From Zygaena filipendulae (Eukaryota; Arthropoda; Insecta; Lepidoptera; Zygaenidae), in assembly GCA_907165275.2 (NCBI GenBank), contig OU015679.1, positions 1,116,001-1,180,000 on the forward strand: a stretch of 64,000 nt of DNA, given 5' to 3'. Positions within the stretch are counted from its first letter, which is position 1. The number at the start of each line of letters is the position of its first letter. Positions 53,023 to 62,639 of this stretch are shown here, one piece after another. The translations under genes and the position numbers were made by a program. The notes beneath the pieces are model-generated. The model did no database searches and was not told the origin of the DNA. It worked only from the letters and a program-made list of their open reading frames with translations.

Positions 53023-56000
53023 TCCGGCGCGGTGTACCACTTACCTCTTTAGAAATAATGATGGCATCGCTTGCACCAAAAACCTTACGTCAGTATAGTA
53101 GCTCTATACAATCTTGGTGGTCATATTGTATGATTAATAATCTAAATATCTTTGAAGCTAATAGTTATAGTGTAATGTCATTTTTAACACAAAAATTTAA
53201 CAAAGGAGCTAGTTATAGTAGTTTAAATACACATAGATCAGCGTTATCAATAATTCTGGGTACAAACGTTACTTTAAATGATATCATTAACAGGTTTATG
53301 AAGGGCATTTACAGACTTAGCCCCCTTACACCTAAATACGATTCAACTTGGGACACTAATGTCGTTTTAAGCTATTGTGACGCCCTGTGAGGCTCACAAA
53401 AATTTTTATTTTATTTAAAATATTAATTCCATATATATAATGGGTGTATTATAGCATAATACACTTATTATATTATGTTAAAAACGATTTAATAAACATT
53501 GCGGGTCCATATACTCACAATGTTCATTTTGTATGTTTGTACGTGAATAACTCGGAAACTAGTGTAAACAGACTTGGTTCATACGACCTAGGATGTTTAT
53601 ACTAGGAAATACTAACTTTGTGTTTAATTTCAGAACACCCCCCAACCCCCCGCATACCCCTCTCAAATAGGGCGTGAGCGCACCGCCAGTATCCACGCGG
53701 CCATACACCGTCGTGGAGACGGCGAGCGAGCGCGCGGACGCAGAGCGTGTGCGGGCGAACGAGTGTGCGGGCGAGCGAGCGCGCGGACGCAGAGCGTGTG
53801 CGGGCGAGCGAGCGCGCGGGTGCAGAGTGGTGTATAGACGAGCGAGCGCACATACAAAGGGATGTGAAGGCAATCGAGTGCGCGTAGGCGACTCGTATGT
53901 GCGCCGCGGTTGAATTGAAATATTATAAGAGAAGTCGTCACCACGAGTGTCGAGATGGAGTGTGTAGAAGTTGGACGAGCCGACGCGCTTAGCGACCTAG
54001 TCGCTCTGCGCGAAAGCCTTGTCGATGTGCAAGTACAACGGCGTCTGTGCGAAGTCGTCTCGGCGACGCGCGGCTGTAGTAACTGTGCGGAGACACCTCG
54101 TCGACGCGCGGCTGTAATGGCGTCTGTGCGAAGACACCCTGCCAACGCGCGGCTGTAAAAGGCGTCTGTGCGAAGGTACCTTTGTAGTGACTTGTTCATT
54201 ACGCTTGACTGTTCATTGCGAACAACCTTGTCGAGCAGGCGGGCGTGTAATGCGTGTGTCTGTGAGGCGGCTTGGTGGTGAGACGTTGGTGGCGCCCGAA
54301 CGGCTTAACTAGTAAGGTAGCAACCGCTCTCGCTTCCAGGTGGGATCGGATTGTTGATGACTCACGTTATTGGCATTTCGGTTCTGTCCCTAGTCCTTGT
54401 GGCTAGATGAAAATGAGTGTCCAAGTGGGGTTGCATGGGGATGAGGCATGATCCAAATCATCCAACACAACCTTCAAGCAGAAACACAATTGGGCTTTAT
54501 GCCTTAGCTACGTGTAGCTACTATAACACAAATCAACCGACTGAAGTTATGAGGTCCGGCGAGGCTGGTCTCATTTACGTATATTTGAATTAACTTAGGG
54601 ATGGTGTCGAGGTCGCGGTACTATCCGCTTTCTGGCCTCGGTCTTCGGGCTGACACGTACCCTGGGGTCTCGGTACCGCCGAATTATGGCCCCCAACGAT
54701 ATTGTCTGCGGACTTGGGACGTATAGTCTCTTTTGCTGGCTCCCTCTGATGGATGTCGGTCACACTATGCTACATGCATATTATTTGGAGAATCCTCTAC
54801 CTTGTGCAACACAGGGGGGGGTGGTAACTGCTTCTAAGCAGGTGGTTGGCCATCACCGTGGGGTAGCGCTGGACGGGGCTACGCCGCCTCTCATAGATAT
54901 TAATCTTTGGTATCTAAGAGAGCCACAATTGCACAAAGACATAGCACTTGAACGTCGTACGGGAGGTGTTCTTATGAGCATCATATTTCCGTCTCAGAAT
55001 CCATATCGCTACTAACGTCGATAGGCGGTAGTTAGCAATTATGCGAACCACCATAAACCACGGTTATCTATCTTTGGAGTCTCTCCAACACCGGGCGAAC
55101 AACGTCCAAGCAAATAACAGTTTAGCGAGCTGGAAGAAGTGAGGTCTAGCGAATGAAGTAGTGTCTGTTCATGTATTGAAATAGGCGACCCAACTCAACG
55201 GACGTTGGGCGACCTAAAAGATATTCCTACGGGAATGCGATAATAATGATAACATAAATCTAAACTGGGCCAGGGTTCACCCAGTAAAATTATGTCAATA
55301 AATCATAGAAATATCTAATTGTTTTATTTAACTTAGCCTATCCAACCTAACTCGATGTAACGCAGTCACGAAATCTGAAGTGTCGTATCTCAACCTAAAA
55401 GAACTGAAGTTATTATAAACACAACGTAGAACAGGGTCTTAACTACTAGACGAAATTGGCCGAAAATGAGATGTTCAACATCTTCGATGTTGTTCGTGTA
55501 TTGAAGGAGGAGGGTGAAAGTTACACTATCTATCTAATATGTATCCATATGAAACAATTTCTTTATCCAACCTGGCATATAAAACTTGTACCCTTTTATG
55601 TATAGCATCTGCTCAGCGATTGCAGACAATAAGCTTAATTAAATTACCAAATATAGTGTTTAAAGTAGATGCAATTGTTATAAAAATTACAGACTCAATT
55701 AAGACGTCAAGGCCTGGAACTTGCCAACCACTCATAAGATTACCTTTTATTCGTGAAAACCCTAGCATTTGCCCAGCTTTAGCATTAAAAACGTAAATAG
55801 AAAGAACCCGGGATTTGCGAAAAAATAATGAACATCTCTTTGTAGGAATACGTAAACCACATAACAAAGTGGGAACTCAGACTCTATCGCACTGGGTAAA
55901 AAAGGTGTTACAGGACAGTGGCATAGATATATCTACATTCGGTGCTCACAGCACCAGGTCGGCATCCACATCTGCCGCCCACAGATCCGGGGTTAATCTA

Positions 56001-56123
56001 GAGGTGGTTCGCAAGGCTGCAGGCTGGAGTGATTCATCTAATGTGTTCCTTAAATATTATTGCAGGGAAGTCGAACATACAAATCCAAATGATTTTATTA
56101 ACGCAGTATTTAACGTTCATTAA
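53019..56123 (+). pseudogene. DIRS tyrosine recombinase, split by TGTRAC copy C
   Basis: Starts at ATG 53019 overlapping the upstream stop as ATGA. The N-terminal SAM-like part (TLRQYSSSIQSWWSYC) runs to 53375, and the catalytic part resumes at 55530. The first catalytic arginine is in SAQRLQT, then HSTR (His-x-x-Arg), AGWS, and the tyrosine in LKYYCR. Removing copy C and one CTAT restores the frame exactly. A TAA at 55794-55796 interrupts the frame after ALKT. The natural stop is at 56121-56123. The enzyme would join circular element DNA to the chromosome without duplicating the target. Confidence 0.88.
53376..55525 (-). mobile_element. TGTRAC repeat family, copy C (2150 bp, duplication CTAT)
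   Basis: Reverse orientation: it starts TGTGACGCCCTGTGAGG and ends GTGAAAGTTACA. CTAT flanks both sides (53372-53375, 55526-55529). It is closest to copy D. Near 53680-53910 it has GC-rich tandem GAGCGAGCGCGCGGACGC units. A GGATACTGGCGGTGCG block is shared with copies A, B and D. Confidence 0.85.
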
Positions 56124-56369
56124 CAAATTAGTGGTTAGAGATCTATCGACTAGGTATTCACACTTATATTATCATTAATTAATAATATTAAGCGTACGAT
56201 AAGTGTAAAATAACCGTTGTCTATTGGTAATATTTTTTTCTTTTTTATATTTTTTAATTATTTTTTGAGGTATATTAAACGTCATAGTGCATTGAGTGAC
56301 ACATTTATTTTTACTTCTTACTATTACATTATACTGTCACATGTTAATAAAAATTGCCGCTCTAAACAT

Positions 56370-56490
56370 CTGCAAGTAAATAATGTAATCGTCTTCGGTT
56401 AAGACCCGAAGTATAATTAAGAATCAAACGAACTTACCTTGTGAAGTTTGATTCCAATTATGCGAGGGTCTTAACCGAAGACGATTACAT
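56370..56490 (+). repeat. DIRS internal complementary region
   Basis: The left half (56370-56411) is the reverse complement of the first 44 bases of the left terminal repeat. The right half (56419-56490) is the reverse complement of the outer end of the right repeat. They are joined by TATAATT (56412-56418), whose complement AATTATA flanks the element at both insertion edges. This is the DIRS-1 layout, thought to template the joining of the two ends into a circle. Confidence 0.88.
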
Positions 56491-56551
56491 CGTCCCATCC
56501 CGCCCAGACCCTCTTCGAACCTAAAAATAAAATGGTCAATAACAACACAAA

Positions 56552-56784
56552 ATCTCACGTCTCTAAAATAATGAGTTGTCACACCACCCCCCGCGCCCGG
56601 GTGGCGCGGGAGTGGTGGGACAGACAGGTATATTGTTTCTCTTTCTAGCTTGTTACTTACTCTAAATGTGTGATAAGGATAGCACCTACTCATGTACTGC
56701 TGCAAGTAAATAATGTAATCGTCTTCGGTTAAGACTCTCGCATAATTGGAATCAAACTTCACAAGGTAAGTTCGTTTGATTCTT
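56552..56784 (+). repeat. DIRS right inverted terminal repeat with outer extension
   Basis: 56552-56745 is the inverted copy of the left repeat. Bases 56746-56784 (TCTCGCATAATTGG...TTGATTCTT) are an extension absent from the left end but complementary to the internal complementary region. Its minus strand reads AACGAACTTACC, a motif also seen at 46990. Confidence 0.87.
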
Positions 56785-56805
56785 AATTATAATTAATAAT
56801 GTCAA

Positions 56806-59190
56806 TGTAACTTTCACCCTCCTTCATCAATTTATGAACAACATCAAAGATGTTGAACATTTTAATTCGGCCAATTTCGTCTAATAGTTAGACCCAGTTT
56901 TACGTTGTGTTTTAAATGACTCCAGTTCTTTTAGGTTGAGATTCGATTCCGTCATCATCCTATCCGCATTATTATAATGGGTCGAGGTTGGACTTAGGTA
57001 TTAATTGAATAAAACAACCATCAATTAATTTGACATTTTATTTTAATAATTGTGCATAATATTTCTGTAAGAAATATTTAAATTTAGTACACCCAACTGC
57101 GTTTGAGTTGGGTGACATTCGTTCTTTATATGAACTCGCTCTACACGAACGGTTCTATTTTTAAGTGCGAGACTACACTGTACATTTATTTAACGTCTGT
57201 GCGTTAATAGTGTTGTTAGCCCGGAAGCAGAGAGACTCCAATGATGGTATCCATGTTACAGTGGTACACATAATCACTAACTTACGTCTATCGACGCTAG
57301 TAGTGTTCGGATACTAAGATAGGAATATGATGCTCATAGAACACCTCCCATACGATGTTTAATTATAATCAACTTGATATTCCAATAGGAATATTTACAA
57401 TGGCTCTCACTACATAACAAGTTTATTATATAGCGAGAGGTGGCGTAGCCCCGTCCTGCGCTACCCACGGTGATGGTCATCCACCTGCTCATAAGCAGTT
57501 ACCACCCCCCCCCCCCCACCTGTGTTGCACAAGGTAGAGAGTTCTCCAAATATGCATAACCGACATCCGTTAGAGGATGAATCAGCTATATGAGACTGTA
57601 CGTCCCGTATTAGCAGCAATCGTTGGAGGTCATAATTCGGCGGTGCCGAGACCCCTGGGTACGTGTCAGCCCGAAGACCGAGGCCGTAATGCGGATAGTA
57701 CCGCGACCTCAACACCATCCCAATAATTCAAATATAAGTGTATGAGACCAGTCTCGCCGGACATCATAACTTCAGTCGGTCAATTTGTGTTATAGTAGCT
57801 ACACGTAGCTAAGGCCGAAGCCCAATTGATTGGATCACAACTCGTCCTCGTACAACACCCACTCAGCACTCGTTTATTTTGATAAACAAGTCGTGTTGAA
57901 AAACACAACTGTTTACCGAGATCAACGACTAGGTCGTCCACAGCCGATCCCATAGTCTCTGCACAACGTAACAAAGTAACAAAGCGCATTGACTATAATT
58001 ATTATGTTTGTAAAAAAAAGAAAGTAATGTTATCTTGAAAGAAGAGCGTTCAACACTCCCTTGGTGTAGGAAGCGATCCCGCATCTCCAGTCAGCCGCAT
58101 AGTCGATGATAGTTTTTGAATAACACGGAAGGCGTAGTTATTCAATAGACAAGATACAATACGTGCACAACGAAACCCGTCACGGCAAAGACAACTCAAG
58201 GCGCGGATTTTTACCTCTCTACGTCATCTTACGCTCGCGACGCGCGACGTCTAACCGCTCAGGATTAGAGTTCATCGTCGTTGTAAATTCCAATAAATTG
58301 AAAATACACGATTGCATCGAGCCGATAAGATGTGATGAATTATAATTTAATAACAATAAAATTACAATCCATACACACCGAAAACCTTCCTCATAATAAT
58401 ATTTGTCTTCGCACAAGATATCCTAACGGACGTCGAGCGCGTTGACAAGGCTTTCGTACAGAGCGACAAGTCACTAAGTGCGTAAGCTCGTTCGAACTCC
58501 CAACTTCATCATCTTTATTGTGAAAGTGGTCGTCGGCATTCTCATCTAAGACCTTCACGTGAGACTCCAATATAATTATTTAGATTTGTATAATAATACA
58601 ATATCTGTATACGAGCTACCACCAAACTCGTTTGTCAACACTCTATGTTAACTTAATATTTAGATAAGCATAATAATGCAAATCTATATTCGAGCCACCA
58701 CCAAACTCGTTTAACAACATTTAATGTTGTATACGCGACGCGCTCTACGCGCGACGCGTAGCCTCTCGACTCGCTCGTCCGCCCGCCGCGCCGATGCCAC
58801 TTCACGTCTCAGCCGCCCGCGTGGATACTGGCGGTGCGTTCACGTCTTGTTTGACAGGGGTATGCGGGGGGTTGGGGGGTACAAGTCGATATCACCGTTA
58901 CATCTGAAACCAAGCACACGGTTAATATACCTTATTATAAACATTTTATTTCATATGAATAATTACTTTATTCATTTTAGTTTATGAATTATACATTAAT
59001 AATCATACAAAATTTAGATTGTGAGTTTATCAACTCGCAATACTTTAAATACATTTCAACTTAAGTTTTATAGTGTATTATATCATAATACATTATACAT
59101 ATAGTGTATTATGTTATAATACATTATACATATATCTTTAAAATGCTTTTTCGAATATAAATAAATTTTTAAGCCTCATAGGGCGTCACA
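56806..59190 (+). mobile_element. TGTRAC repeat family, copy D (2385 bp, duplication TCAA)
   Basis: Starts TGTAACTTTCACCC and ends CTCATAGGGCGTCACA; TCAA lies on both sides (56802-56805, 59191-59194). It is inserted in the N1 endonuclease gene, 15 bp from the DIRS edge. It contains a run of 14 C near 57506, the shared AAGGCGCGGATTTTTACC block near 58198, and a GTGGATACTGGCGG block near 58820. No convincing gene. Confidence 0.86.
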
Positions 59191-59950
59191 TCAACATAAA
59201 AATTATAAATAGAATTTTGTGTGAATAGCCTCCTCTCCACAAAATTAACTGCATGGCGCTTATTTTTTACCTGATCACTTGTTATCACAAAAAGCTGAGC
59301 ATTATGATCGCTTATCGGTGTATCTATGGGGGCAGCACTGACGTCATCGTCACTACAAGCTACTATTCCACAGTCTAAGGATGTACTACAAGTGTTTGTG
59401 ACACGCGTTGGAAAATTAACTATATTTTTGCAATTGTAGCAACATAATAAATCGTTAAGGTGTCGTCTATCGCAGTTGTCGGTAAGATAATAATCCACAT
59501 TAATATCGCCGATCAAAAGAAATCTTTTGTTTTCGTCGATTACTTTTGATATTAACGCCTCAAGTATGTCTAAAAACTGTCTATAATCCCCTTGTCCTGT
59601 TCTATACACACCTATTATTATTAGCTTTATGGTACATAGTTCAATGGCAGTTAAATCGCAGTGAAACTCAACGGCGAGGCGCTGCAGGTCAGGTCTCTGT
59701 CTATAAGTTACACCGCTATGTACGTATAGTGCAACGCCGCCGTGCTCGATGCGCGTGCGACTGTAGTAACCGGCTAGCTCATAGCTACATAACCTCACGC
59801 GTTGAATCTCACCCGATTTACACCAAGTTTCAGAACAGACTAGTACATCAGGGTTGTACTTATTTAACAACATGTCTAATAATCAAGTCTTGCTTATTAT
59901 GGAGCGAACGTTTTGGTGAATAATTGTAAATTGGTCTACACTACGTTTGA
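59191..59950 (-). pseudogene. N1 ORF2, endonuclease part
   Basis: The frame begins near 59950 with IIHQNVRSI, the usual start of the endonuclease fold, without a clear ATG. An in-frame TGA lies near 59886, before LLDMLLNKY. Further motifs are CSETWC, HGGVALYV, GDINVDYY and PISDHNAQL, all as expected. The frame is cut at 59190 by copy D and continues across it into the RT part at 49367. Confidence 0.86.
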
Positions 59951-59956
59951 AAGTTA

Positions 59957-60690
59957 TTACCGACGCGATGTTAGTCGGCGCGATCGCGAGTTTTTTGAAT
60001 TCTCCTTTTGCTTTTGAGTGATGACGTTGAACGGCCTCACGGATACTCCTTCAGGCCATAGATCGGGGTTCCGAACGAGGCGCGCTCGTGCAGATGGGAC
60101 CTCGAGTTTAAAAGAAGAATGGTCGCCGCGAGTCACCAACTTTTCACAACAGACGTTTTGTAAATTGAGACGTGATTTAAGGTGGCCTATGATGTCGTCA
60201 GCAGTGGTCTCCACGCTGAGGTTAAACAGATGGAGACTGCTAATGCGGGGGGGTCCTGCATTAAGGCTGCAAGCACTACCCTGGGCCGCAGGCGTGACTT
60301 TTCTCCCAGGAGCAGCCTGCACCGCGTCTGCGTATGTTGATGGAGACTGGCTCAATTGTGAGGCGAGTGACTTTTTTGCAGCTGGGGTGGAAGTCTCGCC
60401 TGTGCCTGGACTCAATAGGTGACGGTTTTCTACAACAGTGTTGTCTGTGGTGTTCGAGGTGTCCAGTGAGTGTATTAATCCTTGTGGCCCGGAGTTGTTC
60501 AAGCATAGTGGAACGGTCAGTTTTGATGGGATGGAGGTGACTGAGCCCAGTATATACGGCATCATTGAATTCGAGTTTACGTCGGGTGAGTTTTTAAGAA
60601 TAATATTTTGATTACATTTTTGGCTGTTATTTTTTGCGTCAATTTTGTAATTTACTTCGTCCATGGTCTTCATAAGTTGTTGTTGTTGCA
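59957..60690 (-). pseudogene. N1 ORF1, 5'-truncated RNA-binding protein
   Basis: A Gln run and MKTMDEVNYK lie near the upstream edge, then a Ser/Thr/Asn-rich linker with STYADAVQAAPG. A compact domain (SSLHLFNLSVETTADDI to WPEGVSVRPF) resembles the RRM-like ORF1 domain of CR1 and related elements. The tail is basic (NSRSRRLTSRR). The upstream end near 60690 is set by the start of R2-group sequence. The frame itself has no stop; ATG at 60674 may or may not be original. Confidence 0.75.
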
Positions 60691-62375
60691 AGACAACTAA
60701 GTTAAGCACAGATGAGATACGTATCCGCAATGGCATCTTCCAGGGTGACTCCTTGAGTCCTTTGTGGTTCTGTTTGGCTCTTAACCCTCTTTCTGCTCTT
60801 CTCAATAATACCAAGAGTGGTTACAAACTCACCAAATCGACCGCCATTACTCATTTAATGTACGTCGATGATATCAAACTATTTGCCAAATCAAATACTG
60901 ACATGATGAAAATTTTGGAATTAACAACTGATTTTAGTAAAGACATCCACATGAAATTCGGTTTAGACAAATGTAAGACATTACATATTCAAAAAGGTAA
61001 AATATTGACTGGAGACTATAATTTCAACGAAGAAATAAACATAAAAGCAATGAATAGTAGTGATACATATAAATATTTAGGGATAAAACAAAACAGATAC
61101 ATAAACCATACACAAATGAAGAAAGAATTAGCTGCAGAATACATCCGAAGAGTAGGTATAATTTGCAAGAAACATCTTAACTCTAAAAATCTTTTTAAAG
61201 CCCTTAATAGCTATGCAATACCTGTCTTATCGTATTCTTTTGGAGTAATAAAATGGACCCAAACTGATATCACAAATCTTAAAATTAAAACGAGAACAAC
61301 ATTAACAAAAAATAAATACTTACATCCAAAATCAGCAATCGAACGTATGACTATCAAAAGAAATCAGGGAGGGAGGGGCTTAATAGATTTAAAACAGTTA
61401 TGGGAAAGTCAATTAAACAGTATTAGATATTTTTTTTATCAAAAGTCAGAAAGCCCAATACACGTAGCCACCGTAGATACAGATGACAACTTCACCCCAT
61501 TGAACCTCAAATGCACTGACAGACCGATTAATTCAGCTCGAGAAGTAAATAGTGACAGACTCGAATCTTGGCGCAAAAAACAGTTGCACGGGAGGCATAT
61601 TCAGGATTTGGAGCAAGAACATGTAGATTTGGAAGCTTCCAATAAGTGGTTAAAAATAGGTTATTTGTTTCCGGAGACTGAAGGATTTTTAATTGCTATC
61701 CAAGATCAGGTTATTAACACGAAAAACTATAGAAAACACATTATAAAAGACACACAGGATGATAGCTGCAGGAAATGTCATAAAAATTCTGAAACTATCC
61801 AACATATTATAAATGCTTGCCCATTACTCACACAAAACGACTACACGCATCGACATAACCAAATAGCCCACTACGTGCACCAAAAATTAGCAATAAATTG
61901 CCAGTTAATATCCCCAAAAGTGAATCCATATTATCAATACATACCCAAACCTGTGTTGGAAGGTACCGGTTGCAAGCTATATTTTGATCGAGCCATTTTG
62001 ACTGATAAAACTATACATTGCAACAGACCTGACATAACCCTTGTCAATAAATTAAATAAACACGCATATTTGATAGACATCGCAGTTCCTAACACACATA
62101 ACATTCAAAAGACAATCTCAGAAAAAATCCATAAATATTTAGAGCTCAAAGAAGAATTATTGAGAATATGGAATCTAGAAAAGGTATTTGTTGTGCCGCT
62201 GGTGCTTTCTAGTACAGGTGTTATACCAAAACATTTACACCATAGCTTAAAACAATTAAATCTACCGGAAAACACATATATAACAATGCAAAAAGCAGCT
62301 ATACTTAATACTTGCCGGATTGTTAGACGTTTTCTACAGGACGAACCTTTTTACCCTAGACAACATACCCTCTAA
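60691..62375 (+). CDS. R2-group ORF, C-terminal RT and restriction-like endonuclease (partial)
   Basis: About 560 codons without a stop. RT has GIFQGDSLSPL and the active-site YVDD. After the thumb comes CRKCHKNSETIQHIINAC, a C-x2-C-x8-H-x4-C finger typical of this group. The endonuclease follows with RPDITLV and AYLIDIAVP as the PD-(D/E)xK-like core, then VVPLVLSSTGVIPKHL. The start is missing because the element is 5'-truncated; the sequence before IRNGIF near 60691 belongs to N1. Intact within what remains. Confidence 0.83.
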
Positions 62376-62478
62376 TTAAATAGATCAGCTACTTGGCAGT
62401 GCCCGTACTGACTCTACAAGTTACCAGCATATGCTGTGAAAAAAATAATAAAATAATAATAATAATAATAATAATAAT
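60691..62478 (+). mobile_element. R2-group non-LTR retrotransposon, 5'-truncated
   Basis: Truncated inside RT at about 60691. It contains one long open frame to 62375, a 70-bp 3' UTR and an AAT-repeat tail (about 62446-62477). Because the endonuclease is C-terminal and restriction-like, it belongs with R2/R4-type elements, not with the Jockey or CR1 elements around it. No 28S rDNA or other known target is nearby. Confidence 0.8.
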
Positions 62479-62639
62479 GAACGCATAGGGTCGCTGCCCG
62501 GGAGTCGCCGGGGCGCGCCCAGTCGCCAGGCTGGTGCTGGGCGTGGCAGAGAGTGAGCCAGCCAGCGATCAGGCCGACCACCAGGCCCATCATCGCCATC
62601 ATTGCCTCCAGACGGCTTGGTAGCGGCAGGGTCCTCAGG

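Larger units (their letters stand above)
49368..56784 (+). mobile_element. DIRS-type tyrosine-recombinase retrotransposon
   Basis: It encodes a spliced gag, a DIRS-type RT-RNase H and a tyrosine recombinase instead of an integrase. It has inverted terminal repeats (49368-49555, 56552-56784) and an internal complementary region (56370-56490), the hallmark of DIRS-1-like elements. There is no target duplication: AATTATA lies once at each edge (49361-49367, 56785-56791), and the N1 reading frame is restored when the insert and one AATTATA are removed. Two stops, one internal deletion and TGTRAC copy C disable it. Confidence 0.92.
47264..60690 (-). mobile_element. CR1-type non-LTR retrotransposon N1, split by DIRS and TGTRAC copy D
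   Basis: The pieces 60690-59191, 56805-56785 and 49367-47264 on the minus strand join into one element: ORF1, endonuclease, RT, 3' UTR and hexamer tail. The coding frame runs through both junctions once the DIRS element and copy D are removed. It is cut at 60690 by an R2-group element. It carries at least one stop and two frameshifts. The clade is provisional. Confidence 0.85.
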
